Below the pieces are notes generated by a model. The model made no database searches. It was not told where the DNA came from and saw only the letters and a list, made by a program, of their open reading frames with translations. A DNA stretch of 64,000 nt, taken from the NCBI GenBank assembly GCA_965262235.1, contig OZ253504.1:806001-870000 (forward strand), given 5' to 3'. Of this stretch, positions 18,433 to 27,523 are shown one piece after another. The position numbers were made by a program, and so were the translations under genes. Origin of the DNA: CATQGW01 sp965262235 (lineage in GTDB: Bacteria; Chloroflexota; Dehalococcoidia; Bin125). Within the stretch, counting starts at the first letter, position 1, and every line of letters begins with the position of its first letter.

Positions 18433-21387
18433 CTACCCCAACCCCTCCGCCAACCACTCCACCACATGCCGCGGACGCGCCGCCGTGAAGTGCCCGATCT
18501 GCTGCCGACACGACACCCCCGTAATCGCCACCGGCGTCTCTCCAGCCGCGCGAATCGCCGGGAACAGCCGCAGCTCCCCCATCGCCTGCGACATCTCATA
18601 GTGCTCAGCCTCGAACCCGAACGACCCCGCCATCCCGCAGCACCCTGAATCGATCAGCTCCGCCGCATAGCCCCCCGCCCGCAACACCGCCAGCGTCTGC
18701 CCGAACCCCGCCAGCGCCTTCTGATGACAGTGCGCATGCACCAACAGCGACCCGCGCTGATCATCTGAGAAGATCTCCGGCGCTCCCGCCACCGCAAGCT
18801 CCCGCACCAGCCACTCATCGAACAGCAGCGCCCGACTTGCCACGCTCCGCGACGCGTCATCCCGCAACAGCAGCGGATACTCATCCCGCAGCGTCAACAG
18901 GCACGAAGGCTCCAGCCCCACGATCGCCACGCCATCCCCGGCATACTCCGCCAGCGCCGCCACGTTCACCCGCGCCAACTCCCGAGCCTCGTCGAGCAAC
19001 CCTTTCGAAATCGACGGCCGCCCGCAGCAGCCCGTCCGCTCGACCAGCACGACGCGGTACCCTAGCGCCTCGACAATCCGCGTCGCCGCCATCCCGACCT
19101 CCGGATGGAAGTGATTCGTGAACGTGTCAATAAACAGCACCACCCGACCCCGCGTCGCCACAGGCGCGCGCCGCCGCCCGAACCACTGCTCAAACGTCCG
19201 ACCCGCGAACCGCGGCAGCGGACGCTCCCGATGCACGCCCGCCCGATGCAGCAGCGGCCGCACGCCCGGCAGCTGCGAAGCCGCGTTCGCCAGCCACGGC
19301 GCCACGCTCCCCGCCTGCGCCAGCCTCGCGATATTCGCGAACGCCCGATCGCGCAGCGGCGCCCCATGCTCCCGCTGACGATGCCACAGCACCTCGTACT
19401 TCAGCTTCGCCAGATCCACGCCCGAGGGACACTCCGCCTTGCACGCCTTGCACTCCACGCACAGATCCAGCGCCTCATGCAGCCGGTCGCCAGCCAGCTC
19501 CTCGACCGGCAGCGCCCCGTTCAGAATCTGCCGCAGCAGATTCGCGCGGCCCCGCGTCGAGTGCTCCTCATCCTGCGTCACCTGGAACGACGGACACATT
19601 CCCCCATCAAACTTCCGGCACGCCCCCTGCCCGTTGCACAGCTCCGCCGCCCGCGCCAGTCCGCCCTCCGACGTGAAATCCAGCCCCTGCGGCGGCGCAA
19701 CGTTGACCGTCGCCGGACTCAGCCGCAGATTGTCGGAGAAGTCCGGCGTGTCGACGATCTTGCCCGGATTGAACAGCCCGTCCGGATCGAACAGCCGCTT
19801 CGTCTCGCGGAACGCCTCCACCATCCGCGCTCCGAACATCTTCTCGATGAACGCCCCCCGCACGATCCCGTCGCCATGCTCGCCGCTCAGGCTCCCCCCG
19901 AATTCCACGACCAGCTCCGCGATCTCCTCCGCCAGCTGCTCCGTCTCCTCCAGCCCGCGCGGGTCCTTCACATTCACGATCGGACGGATGTGCAGACAGC
20001 CCGCCGCCGCGTGCCCGTAGTAGCCCGCTCGAAGCCCCCGCGCCCGAATTGCCGCGTCGAACCGCGCCACAAACTCCGGCAGACTCTCCGGTGGGACCGC
20101 CGTGTCCTCCACGAACGCCACCGGCTTCGCATCGCCGTGCATCGACATCAGCAGGCCCAACCCCGCCTGACGCATCTGCCACATCCGCGCCTGCGCCGAC
20201 GCATCAACCTCCACGACCGTCGCATAGCCCATCCCGCGCGCCGACAGGTCCGCCGTGATCGCATCGAGCTGCTCGTGCAGCGCCGCGTCACTCTCCGCGA
20301 AGCACTCGATCAGCAGGATCGCGCCGGGCTCGCCAACCACGAAGTCGGCCAGCGGTGCATACCCCACGCTGCTCCGACACCGCTCCACGATCACCGCATC
20401 GATCAGCTCGACCGCCGCCGGCGCGAACGCGTTCGCCGCCACCGTCGCCTCCGCCGCCTGCACCAGCGTGTGGAAGTGCACCGCCGCAATCCCCCGCCGC
20501 CTCGGCAACGCTGCCAGCTGCACCGTCGCCGATGTCACCACGGCCAGTGTCCCCTCCGACCCCACCACTAGCTGCGCCAGATTCACCGCATCCGGGTCCA
20601 GCAGCGCATCCAGGTTGTAGCCCGACACCCGCCGCGGAATATCGGGAAACCGCGCGGCGATCTCCCCCCGCTCCCGCTCCGCCAGCTCGCGCAGCGAGCG
20701 ATACAGCGACCCTTCGCGGTCCCCTCGGTCCATCAGCGCCCGCAGTTCAACCCCCTCGCGACGCGAAAACTCCAGCGCGCTCCCATCAGCCAGCGCCACA
20801 TCGACCGAATCCACCACATCGACCGTCTTGCCGTACAACCCCGAATGCGTCCCGCACGAATTGTTGCCAATTCCCCCGCCGATCGTCGCCCGGTTCGCCG
20901 TCGACGGGTCAATCGGATAGTGCAGCCCAAACTCCCGGGCCGCCCGGTTCAGTTGCGCCAGCACCACCCCCGGCTGCACCCGCGCAATCCGGCGCTCCGC
21001 ATCGATCTCGTGAATCCCCGCCATATGCCGCGTGAAATCCAGCACCACCGCGTGATTCACGCCCTGGCCCGCCAGACTCGTCCCGCCCCCGCGCGGCAGG
21101 ACCGGCACCCCGTGGCGCGACGCCACCTCGATCGCGGCCGCGACATCCTCCGCCCGCCGCGGAAACACCACCGCGACCGGCTCCATCTCATACAACGACG
21201 CGTCAGTCGCGTAGAGCAACCGCGACGGACGGTCGATCAGCACATCAGGCTCACCCGTCAGCGCCGCACCGAGATCGTCCGACAGCCGCCGCAGCGAGGA
21301 CGGCCCATCACGCAGCAGCTCGCGCGCCCGCTCGACGCTCGCGTAGCGCGAACGCCCCGTCCCCTCCACCACGCCGCGAATCGTCAT
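18433..21387 (-). CDS. FAD-linked oxidase fused to Fe-S/CCG domains (GlcD-GlcF type)
   Basis: A 984-residue fusion in the D-lactate/glycolate dehydrogenase family. The N-terminal PCMH-type FAD domain (residues ~45-270) has PRGGGTSLAGQG and the IGGGIGNNSCG motif. The C-terminal FAD-oxidase domain follows to ~530. Iron-sulfur residues are in CNGQGACRKFDGGMCPS and CVECKACKAECPSGVDL (~640). Two CCG-type segments (ERTGCCGRPS and DSGCCGMAGS) end the protein, as in GlcF/LldE. It probably oxidises a 2-hydroxy acid and passes electrons to the membrane chain; the substrate is unknown. It is the last gene of the thiamin operon, overlapping the preceding ThiE gene by ATGA, so it is likely under TPP control, which is unusual for this family. 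Confidence 0.88.
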   Translation of the reverse strand: MTIRGVVEGTGRSRYASVERARELLRDGPSSLRRLSDDLGAALTGEPDVLIDRPSRLLYATDASLYEMEPVAVVFPRRAEDVAAAIEVASRHGVPVLPRGGGTSLAGQGVNHAVVLDFTRHMAGIHEIDAERRIARVQPGVVLAQLNRAAREFGLHYPIDPSTANRATIGGGIGNNSCGTHSGLYGKTVDVVDSVDVALADGSALEFSRREGVELRALMDRGDREGSLYRSLRELAERERGEIAARFPDIPRRVSGYNLDALLDPDAVNLAQLVVGSEGTLAVVTSATVQLAALPRRRGIAAVHFHTLVQAAEATVAANAFAPAAVELIDAVIVERCRSSVGYAPLADFVVGEPGAILLIECFAESDAALHEQLDAITADLSARGMGYATVVEVDASAQARMWQMRQAGLGLLMSMHGDAKPVAFVEDTAVPPESLPEFVARFDAAIRARGLRAGYYGHAAAGCLHIRPIVNVKDPRGLEETEQLAEEIAELVVEFGGSLSGEHGDGIVRGAFIEKMFGARMVEAFRETKRLFDPDGLFNPGKIVDTPDFSDNLRLSPATVNVAPPQGLDFTSEGGLARAAELCNGQGACRKFDGGMCPSFQVTQDEEHSTRGRANLLRQILNGALPVEELAGDRLHEALDLCVECKACKAECPSGVDLAKLKYEVLWHRQREHGAPLRDRAFANIARLAQAGSVAPWLANAASQLPGVRPLLHRAGVHRERPLPRFAGRTFEQWFGRRRAPVATRGRVVLFIDTFTNHFHPEVGMAATRIVEALGYRVVLVERTGCCGRPSISKGLLDEARELARVNVAALAEYAGDGVAIVGLEPSCLLTLRDEYPLLLRDDASRSVASRALLFDEWLVRELAVAGAPEIFSDDQRGSLLVHAHCHQKALAGFGQTLAVLRAGGYAAELIDSGCCGMAGSFGFEAEHYEMSQAMGELRLFPAIRAAGETPVAITGVSCRQQIGHFTAARPRHVVEWLAEGLG

Positions 21388-21998
21388 GCCCGCAGGCTAT
21401 CCCTCACGACATCCACGATCGCCCGCGCCGCCAACCCCGGCTGATCCGCGCTCAGGATGCCCGCCCGCACCGCCACCCCCCACGCCCCCGCGAGGATCGC
21501 ATCCCCCGCATTCTCCCGCGTGATCCCCCCAATCGCGTAGCACGAAATCGGCGCCAGAGCCTCCACCATCACCCGCAGATGCTCCAGCCCATCACCCCGA
21601 TGCCCCGGCTTGGAAGAGGTGGGGAAGATCGTCCCGACCACCGCGTAATCAACCCCGTCCCCCACCGCCACCCGCGCCTCATCCGCGTCATGCACCGACC
21701 GTCCCAACGGCCGCGGATCGTCACCCCGACGCATCGCAACCGCTGGCAGATGTAACCCCACGCCCAAGGCCGTAGCCACCGCCACCCGATCGTTCACCGC
21801 CATCACCGCCCCCGCCCCCAGCGCCGCCAACACCTCAGTCGCCAACGCCAGCAGCTCCTCGTCGCCCAAGTCCTTCTCCCGTAGCTGCACAAACACCTCC
21901 CCGTCGAGCGCATCCGAGACCCCCCTCGCCACCGCGCTCAACGACCGCCCCCGCGTCACCGACCGATCCGTCACCAACATCAGCCGCGGCAGGCTCAC
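21384..21998 (-). CDS. thiE: Thiamin phosphate synthase (ThiE family)
   Basis: A 204-residue TIM-barrel enzyme expected to join HMP-pyrophosphate and thiazole phosphate. Family residues are present: QLREKDL (Gln, Arg, Lys), VNDRVAVA, GRSVHD, GTIFPTSSKPG and AIGGI. It retains more of the ThiE catalytic signature than the second paralogue at 27520. The start GTG 21998 is chosen because it overlaps the permease stop as GTGA, in line with the 4-bp overlaps elsewhere in this operon; an earlier GTG at 22022 is possible. A TenI-type tautomerase role is the alternative. Confidence 0.85.
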   Translation of the reverse strand: MSLPRLMLVTDRSVTRGRSLSAVARGVSDALDGEVFVQLREKDLGDEELLALATEVLAALGAGAVMAVNDRVAVATALGVGLHLPAVAMRRGDDPRPLGRSVHDADEARVAVGDGVDYAVVGTIFPTSSKPGHRGDGLEHLRVMVEALAPISCYAIGGITRENAGDAILAGAWGVAVRAGILSADQPGLAARAIVDVVRDSLRA

Positions 21999-22810
21999 GA
22001 CTCCCGCCTCGCGAACCGCCACGGAATCAGCCGACGCTCCAGCAGCACGACCGACAAAAACAGCAGATACGACAGCGCCGCCGTCACAAAGATCGCCCCG
22101 AAGACCAGATCAGTGCGAAACGAGAGCCGCGACAGCTCAAGAAAAATCCCCAACCCGTCCGTCGCCCCGGCCAGCTCCCCGAAGATCGCCCCCAGCACCG
22201 CGTAGATCGCCGCAATCCGCAGCCCCACGAACAGGTCCGGCAACGCCGCGGGGATCTTCACGTAGCGATACAACTGCCAGCGCGACGCCCCAAACGTCCG
22301 CATCAGATGCAGCGCCGACCGGTCGGTCGCAGCCAGCCCCGCCGCGAATCCCAGCACGATCGGCACGAACGTGAACAGCCCGATCACGATGATCTTCGGC
22401 AGGATCCCAAAGCCAAACCAGATGATCATCAGCGGCGCCACGACCGGAACCGGCACGGTCTGCGACGCGACGACCAGCGGGTACACCGCGCGCCGCAGCA
22501 TCGGCGACAGGTCGATCAGCAGCCCCAACGCCAGCGCGAACGTGATGCTGATCGCAAACCCCGCCCCCACCTCCGACATCGTCACCAGCGCATGCGCCCC
22601 AATCGTCTCGGCGTCCTCAATGCTCTCGCGAATGATTCGAATCGGACCCGGCAGCACCTGCGGACGGATGTCGCTGAGCCACACGAACACCTGCCAGCCA
22701 ACCAGCGCAGACGTGGTCAACAGCACCGGCGCCGCCACCGCCGCCGCCAGGCTCAACGGGCCACGCCTCCAGCGTTCATGCCAGCGCTCCTTTTCGCCCG
22801 TGCGGATCAT
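21995..22810 (-). CDS. thiX: ABC transporter permease (ThiX-like)
   Basis: A 271-residue inner-membrane permease of the SsuC/TauC/ThiX family with about six hydrophobic segments. The ATPase-contact loop is HLMRTFGASRWQLYRYVKIPAALP, cited here as positions ~165-190. With the adjacent ATPase and a NMT1/THI5-like binding protein it forms a pyrimidine-precursor importer (ThiXYZ). It overlaps the ATPase gene by one base and the downstream thiE by GTGA. Confidence 0.88.
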   Translation of the reverse strand: MIRTGEKERWHERWRRGPLSLAAAVAAPVLLTTSALVGWQVFVWLSDIRPQVLPGPIRIIRESIEDAETIGAHALVTMSEVGAGFAISITFALALGLLIDLSPMLRRAVYPLVVASQTVPVPVVAPLMIIWFGFGILPKIIVIGLFTFVPIVLGFAAGLAATDRSALHLMRTFGASRWQLYRYVKIPAALPDLFVGLRIAAIYAVLGAIFGELAGATDGLGIFLELSRLSFRTDLVFGAIFVTAALSYLLFLSVVLLERRLIPWRFARRES

Positions 22811-23580
22811 CAGGACACGCCGCCCGCCTCCCGCTCAGTCTCACGTCGCAACACATCGATCAGCCGGTGCGCCGCCTCAGTCTCCGCAGCCGCCGCGCTG
22901 CGCGGGCGCGGCAGCCCCACTTCAAACACGTTCGTGATCCGCCCCGGACGCTGACTCATCACAAACACCCGATCGGAAAGCGCCACCGCCTCGTGCGGAT
23001 CGTGCGTGACCAACAGCGCCGACCCTCCGATCTCACCCCACACCTCCACCAGCCAGCGCTGCAACTGCGAGCGCGTGATCGCGTCCAACGCCCCGAACGG
23101 CTCGTCCAGCAGCAGGAACGGACGCCCCAGCAGGTAGGTCCGCAGGAACGAAGCCCGCTGCCGCATCCCGCCCGACAGCTCATGCGGCTGCCGCTGCTGG
23201 AACCCGTCCAGTCCGAACTGCTGAAACAGCTCGTCGGCCCGCGCCCGCGCCTCGGCGCGCGCCACACCCTGCACCTCAAGCCCCAACGAGACGTTGTCCA
23301 GCACCGACCGCCAGGGAAACAGCAAGTCCTCCTGCGGCATATACCCGAACCGCTCCAGCCGCTCCTCCGCCCCCAACGCCTCCCCGTCGACCCGAATCTC
23401 CCCCGCGTCGGCGCTGTCCAGCCCCGCGATCAGGTTCAGCAGCGTGCTCTTCCCGCAGCCCGACGGCCCCACCAGCGCGGCGAACTCACCATCCCCGACA
23501 GCGAGCGAGACTCTGTCCAACGCCCACACGACGCCGTCGTCGGAGCGGTAGCTCTTCGAGACGCCGTCAACGCTGAGCAC
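22810..23580 (-). CDS. thiZ: ABC transporter ATPase (ThiZ-like)
   Basis: A 256-residue nucleotide-binding subunit. Walker A is GPSGCGKSTLLNLIAGL, the Q-loop is GYMPQEDLLFPW, the signature is ELSGGMRQRASFLR, Walker B is LLLDEPFGALD and the H-loop is VTHDPHEA. The layout matches the nitrate/taurine/thiamin-precursor subfamily. It starts at GTG 23580 directly after the binding-protein stop. It powers the ThiX permease. Confidence 0.9.
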   Translation of the reverse strand: MLSVDGVSKSYRSDDGVVWALDRVSLAVGDGEFAALVGPSGCGKSTLLNLIAGLDSADAGEIRVDGEALGAEERLERFGYMPQEDLLFPWRSVLDNVSLGLEVQGVARAEARARADELFQQFGLDGFQQRQPHELSGGMRQRASFLRTYLLGRPFLLLDEPFGALDAITRSQLQRWLVEVWGEIGGSALLVTHDPHEAVALSDRVFVMSQRPGRITNVFEVGLPRPRSAAAAETEAAHRLIDVLRRETEREAGGVS

Positions 23581-24651
23581 TCACTCCTCGCGCGCGGCGT
23601 CGTAGATCGCGGTGGTGAAATGCGCCGCATAGTCCGGCGCGCTCGTCAGCGGATCTCCCTCCGCGTCCAACAACAAGCCCTGCTCGAACAGCCACCCCGT
23701 GTAGCCGCTCCAGTCGTCGAGCCGCTGCGACCCCCAGCGTCCGTCCGCATCGAGGTAGTACTCGTCCGCCAGCAACTCAGCCGACGCGAACACCAGCTCG
23801 ACGCTCGGGAAGGCGTCCTCGCCGGCGACATCGATCAACATCTGCGCCGCCTCCTCAGGATTGGATGCCGCGAACTCATACCCGCGAATCGTCGCCCGCA
23901 GGAAGCGCGTCAGCAGCTCCGGATCGTCATCGATCAACGCCCGCCCCGCGATCAGAACTACCCCCGGGTAGTCGGGGATGCCGAACTCGGTGTACTTCCA
24001 GGTCCGCAGCTCGATCCCGCGCTGTTCGGCCTCGATCCCCTCCCACGTCACGAACGGCTCGACAGCCTGCACCCGCCCGGCGTAGAGCGCCTCGTAGGCC
24101 GCCGTATCGAGAATCACCCCCTCGATCTCCCCTTCGCCGCCATCGGCCTTGATCACCCACTCCCACTGCGCCTGCTCCGCCGGCGATCCGAACCCCCCAT
24201 ACGTCCCGCCGTCCAGATCGCGCGGCCGCGTGATCTCCCCGTCTGCCAGCACCGCCATCTCCGTCGGATTCGACTGCAGCACCGCAGCGATGCTCACCAC
24301 ATCGATCCCCGACGCGCGGAAGTACGGCACATAGGTCGGGAACGAAAACGCCACATCGGCCACGCCCTGGTCGATCAGCACCTCGCCGGTCGCGCCGCTG
24401 TAGGGCAGGATCTCAATCTCAATCCCCTCCTCCTCATACCACCCCTGCGCCATCGCCACGTACACCCCCGTGTGGTTCGTGTTCGGCAGCCAGTCCAGCT
24501 GCAGGCGCACCGCATCGAGTTCAACTGGTTCATCAGCGACTCCAGCCGACTCGAGATCGACTTCATCCAGTTCATCGGTGCAGGCCGCCGCGAGTACCAA
24601 CAGCGACAGCGCCGCCGCAATCAGCAACCAGCGCACGAGTGACGCCTTCAC
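23581..24651 (-). CDS. thiY: Pyrimidine-precursor binding lipoprotein (ThiY, NMT1/THI5-like)
   Basis: A 356-residue substrate-binding protein. From GTG 24651 it opens with MKASLVRW, a hydrophobic core and the lipobox LAAAC, so it is a lipoprotein with Cys near residue 24. The mature part begins with the NMT1/THI5 hallmark QLDWLPNTNHTGVYVA and continues with GWYEEEGIEIEILPYSG. It probably captures formyl-aminopyrimidine or a related thiamin breakdown product for TenA. The GTGA overlap with tenA supports this start over one 21 bp upstream. Confidence 0.88.
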   Translation of the reverse strand: MKASLVRWLLIAAALSLLVLAAACTDELDEVDLESAGVADEPVELDAVRLQLDWLPNTNHTGVYVAMAQGWYEEEGIEIEILPYSGATGEVLIDQGVADVAFSFPTYVPYFRASGIDVVSIAAVLQSNPTEMAVLADGEITRPRDLDGGTYGGFGSPAEQAQWEWVIKADGGEGEIEGVILDTAAYEALYAGRVQAVEPFVTWEGIEAEQRGIELRTWKYTEFGIPDYPGVVLIAGRALIDDDPELLTRFLRATIRGYEFAASNPEEAAQMLIDVAGEDAFPSVELVFASAELLADEYYLDADGRWGSQRLDDWSGYTGWLFEQGLLLDAEGDPLTSAPDYAAHFTTAIYDAAREE

Positions 24652-25286
24652 GGCTGTCCCCCGTGCACCCACGCCGAGTCGAAGAAGTTGTACTCCAGCT
24701 CCATCGCCGTGCGGTACTTCACCGCCTCCCGCCGCCCCACGTCGGCGTTCTGGTCCAGCATTCGCTCCACGACATCGACTTTGGCCAGATAATCGCGCCC
24801 CGAGTACATCCGGATCCAGAAGCCGAACTTGTCATCGTGCGGCGCATCGGCGAGCCGCTGCCCGAGCCAGCCATACAGCCGTGAGCACGGCGCCATCGCC
24901 GCGATGTGCTCGCCGATCGTCCCCGTCGCCGCCGTCGCCAACAGGAAGTCGGTGTACTCCCGCGCCGCCGGCAACGGCTGCACATCCTCCAGCGACACTC
25001 CCAGCTCCGGCGCAGTCCGCTCGTGCAGCGTCCCCTCGGTCAGAATCCCCGCCAGCAGCTGCCCGAACTTCCGCCGCGTCGCCCAGTCCGGCGCTCGCAC
25101 CACCCCGAACGCATACGAGCGCGCATACGCGTCCAGATAGAAGTGGTCCTGCTGCGCGAACAGCCCGTACCGCTCGTCCGACAGCGACCCATCCGCCAAA
25201 CCCTGCAGGAACGGGTGCTCGAGGCACGCCTGCGCCAGGTCCTCGTTGTCCTGCCAGAGCTGTTGCGACAGTCTCATCTCGCTCAT
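24648..25286 (-). CDS. tenA: Aminopyrimidine aminohydrolase / thiaminase II (TenA)
   Basis: A 212-residue all-helical TenA protein, which hydrolyses aminomethyl-pyrimidine to HMP in thiamin salvage. Family features include the LWQDNEDLAQACLEHPFLQ start, QQDHFYLDAYAR, and APCSRLYGWLG with the catalytic Cys position. Placing tenA next to a ThiXYZ importer and without thiC argues for salvage of degraded thiamin. It lies 22 bp after thiG. Confidence 0.92.
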   Translation of the reverse strand: MSEMRLSQQLWQDNEDLAQACLEHPFLQGLADGSLSDERYGLFAQQDHFYLDAYARSYAFGVVRAPDWATRRKFGQLLAGILTEGTLHERTAPELGVSLEDVQPLPAAREYTDFLLATAATGTIGEHIAAMAPCSRLYGWLGQRLADAPHDDKFGFWIRMYSGRDYLAKVDVVERMLDQNADVGRREAVKYRTAMELEYNFFDSAWVHGGQP

Positions 25287-25308
25287 CGATTACTCCGCTG
25301 CATTGCGG

Positions 25309-26106
25309 TCAGCGATCTGGGCTAACCGATTCGATCATGCCTTCAACCGGAGACGACGCCTCCGCATAGAACTTGCGCGGCATCCGCCCGGCCAATCGCG
25401 CCGCGCGACCGGCGCGCGCCGCATGATTCATCGCCGTCGCCATCCGCACCGGGTCCCGCGCCCGCGCCACCGCCGTGTTCATCAACACACCATCGACGCC
25501 CAGTTCAAACGCGATCGCCACGTCCGACGCCGTGCCCACGCCCGCATCGACGATCACCGGCACGTTCGCCCGCTCCACGATCAGCTGGATGTTGTGCGGA
25601 TTCCGAATCCCCAGTCCCGACCCAATCGGCGCCCCCAGCGGCATCACCGCCGAGCAGCCCACATCCTCGAGCTTCCGCGCCATCACCGGGTCGTCGTTCG
25701 TGTATGGCAGCACCTGGAATCCGCGGCGCACCAGCTCCTGCGCCCCCTCCAGCAGGCCCTCCACATCCGGCAGCAGCGTCTCGTCGTCGGCGATCACCTC
25801 CAGCTTCACCAGCGACGTCCCCAGCGCCTCCCGCGCCAGCTCCGCCGTCAGAATTGCATCGGCCGCCGTGAAGCACCCCGCCGTATTCGGCAGCAGCTGC
25901 ATGCCCCGCTCGATCAGCACATCGTAGAGATTCTCCCCGCCGCCATCCGACAGATCGACGCGCCGCACCGCCACCGTGACCAGCTCCGTCCCCGACGCCG
26001 CCAGCGCGTCGAGCAGCACCTGGCGGCTCGGATACTGCGCCGTCCCCAGCAGCAGCCGCGAACCCAACGTGCGGCCCGCCAGCTCCCAAGTGTCCGCTGC
26101 GCTCAT
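25309..26106 (-). CDS. thiG: Thiazole synthase
   Basis: A 265-residue TIM-barrel enzyme that builds the thiazole ring from deoxyxylulose phosphate, dehydroglycine and the ThiS thiocarboxylate. Conserved segments include SRLLLGTAQYPS, LLPNTAGCFTAADAI, VKLEVIADDETLLPD with the Schiff-base Lys, GAPIGSGLGI and VDAGVGTASD. ATG 26106 follows the thiS stop by 2 bp. Its substrate DXP is also used by the dxr gene in this window. Confidence 0.95.
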   Translation of the reverse strand: MSAADTWELAGRTLGSRLLLGTAQYPSRQVLLDALAASGTELVTVAVRRVDLSDGGGENLYDVLIERGMQLLPNTAGCFTAADAILTAELAREALGTSLVKLEVIADDETLLPDVEGLLEGAQELVRRGFQVLPYTNDDPVMARKLEDVGCSAVMPLGAPIGSGLGIRNPHNIQLIVERANVPVIVDAGVGTASDVAIAFELGVDGVLMNTAVARARDPVRMATAMNHAARAGRAARLAGRMPRKFYAEASSPVEGMIESVSPDR

Positions 26107-26108
26107 GA

Positions 26109-26333
26109 TCAGCCCCCCTGTCTCGCGCCGACGATCTCGAGTCGATCGCCCACCGAAATCACCGTCGCCGCCCACTCGCTGCGCGGAATCACCTCGGCGT
26201 TCAGCGCCACCGCGATCCCGCGCTGCTCCGGGTCGTACTGCAGCGAGCACAGCACCTCCGGCAGCGTCGCCGCCGCCACGCTGTGCGTCTCTCCGTTGAT
26301 CATCACGTCGATCGCAGCACTCGTGTCGGTCAT
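26109..26333 (-). CDS. thiS: Sulfur carrier protein ThiS
   Basis: A 74-residue ubiquitin-like protein ending in Gly-Gly (GARQGG), the residues that carry the thiocarboxylate. VMINGETHSVA and VALNAEVIPRSEW are family-typical. ATG 26333 overlaps the thiO stop as ATGA; the internal Met at 26303 would be the start only if that coupling were ignored. No thiF is seen in the window, so activation must come from elsewhere. Confidence 0.93.
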   Translation of the reverse strand: MTDTSAAIDVMINGETHSVAAATLPEVLCSLQYDPEQRGIAVALNAEVIPRSEWAATVISVGDRLEIVGARQGG

Positions 26334-27523
26334 TGGCCGACTCCCTCCAACTGCCCGCCCGCGATGCGAGCGATGCTCAACTCTTTCAGGATCGCCGGCG
26401 TGCCGCCGCCGCTGATCGCCTCCGCCAGCCACCACGCCGTAGCCGGCGCGAGCAACACCCCGCTGCGATAGTGCGCCGTCGCCACGTACACCCCCGGCGT
26501 CGCCGTCGGACCAACGATCGGCATGTGATCCCGCACGGTCGGCCGAAAGCCCACCCGGATCTCCTCCAGATGCAGGTCGTAAATCCCCGGCAACACTTCC
26601 CACGCACGCTGCAGCAGGTCCAGCACCCCGCCCGCCGACGGCTTCGGATCGAACCCCTGCTCCTCCTCCGTCGCCCCGATCACCAGCCGCCCGCCCCGCC
26701 GCGGCACCAGGTAGACCTCGGGGTCCGGCGTACGGACCACATGCTGCAACAACTCCGGGCCACTCAGGTGCAGTACCTGCCCGCGGACCGGACGCAACCC
26801 CATCGGCGGCGTCGGCGTGATGATCCCGTCCTCGCTCCACACCCCCGCCGCCAGCACCACCACCGACGCCATCAGCTCTCCGGCCTCCCCGTCTTCGGCG
26901 CCCGCCACATGCACCCGCAAGCCCTCCGCCTCGCGCTCCACAGCCGTCACCGACATCTGCGACCGCACCGCCACCCCTGCCCGCCGCGCCGCCGTCTCCA
27001 ACGCCGGCAGCAGCTGGACCGGGTCGATCTGATGATCGCTCTCCACGAACAACCCGCCGATCAGCCGCGGCGTCAGATACGGCTCCAGCGCCCTTGCCTC
27101 GCGACCGCTCAGCCGCTGCGCCGCCAGCCCGCGCTCCGCCTGGATCTGCGAGACCCGCTCCAGCTCCAGCTCGTCATCCCGATTCCGCGCCGCCCACAGC
27201 GTCCCCTCCGTGCGATACCCGCACTCCATCCCGCTCAGCTCCTCGATCGCCGCGACGAACTCCGGGTACCGCCCCAGGCTGTCGATCTGGAACGCCGTCA
27301 GACCCGAGTCCGTCTTCTCCACCTCGGAAGTCGGCGCCAGCATCCCCGCCGCCACCGTGCTCGTCGCCGCGCCCGGCTCGCCTCGCTCGATCACCACCAC
27401 CTCACGCCCCCGCCGCCTCAGCTCCAGCGCGATCGACAACCCGATCACCCCACCCCCGATCACCGCAACGTCGACTCGCTCAGTCACCGCGTTGCTCATC
27501 GCGTTGCTCACTGCGCCGCTCAT
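26330..27523 (-). CDS. thiO: Glycine oxidase ThiO
   Basis: A 397-residue FAD enzyme of the DAO family that oxidises glycine to the imine used by ThiG, implying an oxygen-dependent route rather than ThiH. The FAD-binding start is VAVIGGGVIGLSIALELRRRG; ATSTVAAGMLAP follows, and the C-terminal YVATAHYRSGVLLAP closes the fold. ATG 27523 overlaps the previous stop as ATGA. ThiO in place of ThiH suggests aerobic growth. Confidence 0.93.
   Translation of the reverse strand: MSGAVSNAMSNAVTERVDVAVIGGGVIGLSIALELRRRGREVVVIERGEPGAATSTVAAGMLAPTSEVEKTDSGLTAFQIDSLGRYPEFVAAIEELSGMECGYRTEGTLWAARNRDDELELERVSQIQAERGLAAQRLSGREARALEPYLTPRLIGGLFVESDHQIDPVQLLPALETAARRAGVAVRSQMSVTAVEREAEGLRVHVAGAEDGEAGELMASVVVLAAGVWSEDGIITPTPPMGLRPVRGQVLHLSGPELLQHVVRTPDPEVYLVPRRGGRLVIGATEEEQGFDPKPSAGGVLDLLQRAWEVLPGIYDLHLEEIRVGFRPTVRDHMPIVGPTATPGVYVATAHYRSGVLLAPATAWWLAEAISGGGTPAILKELSIARIAGGQLEGVGQ

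Noticed and set aside
19105..20571. 488-codon plus-strand open frame
   Set aside because: Antisense of the FAD/Fe-S oxidase; composition is that of a shadow frame with no domain.
22867..24642. 591-codon plus-strand open frame opposite the thiamin transporter genes
   Set aside because: It is the antisense of thiY, thiZ and thiX, rich in Arg, His, Pro and Gln as expected of a GC-rich shadow frame.
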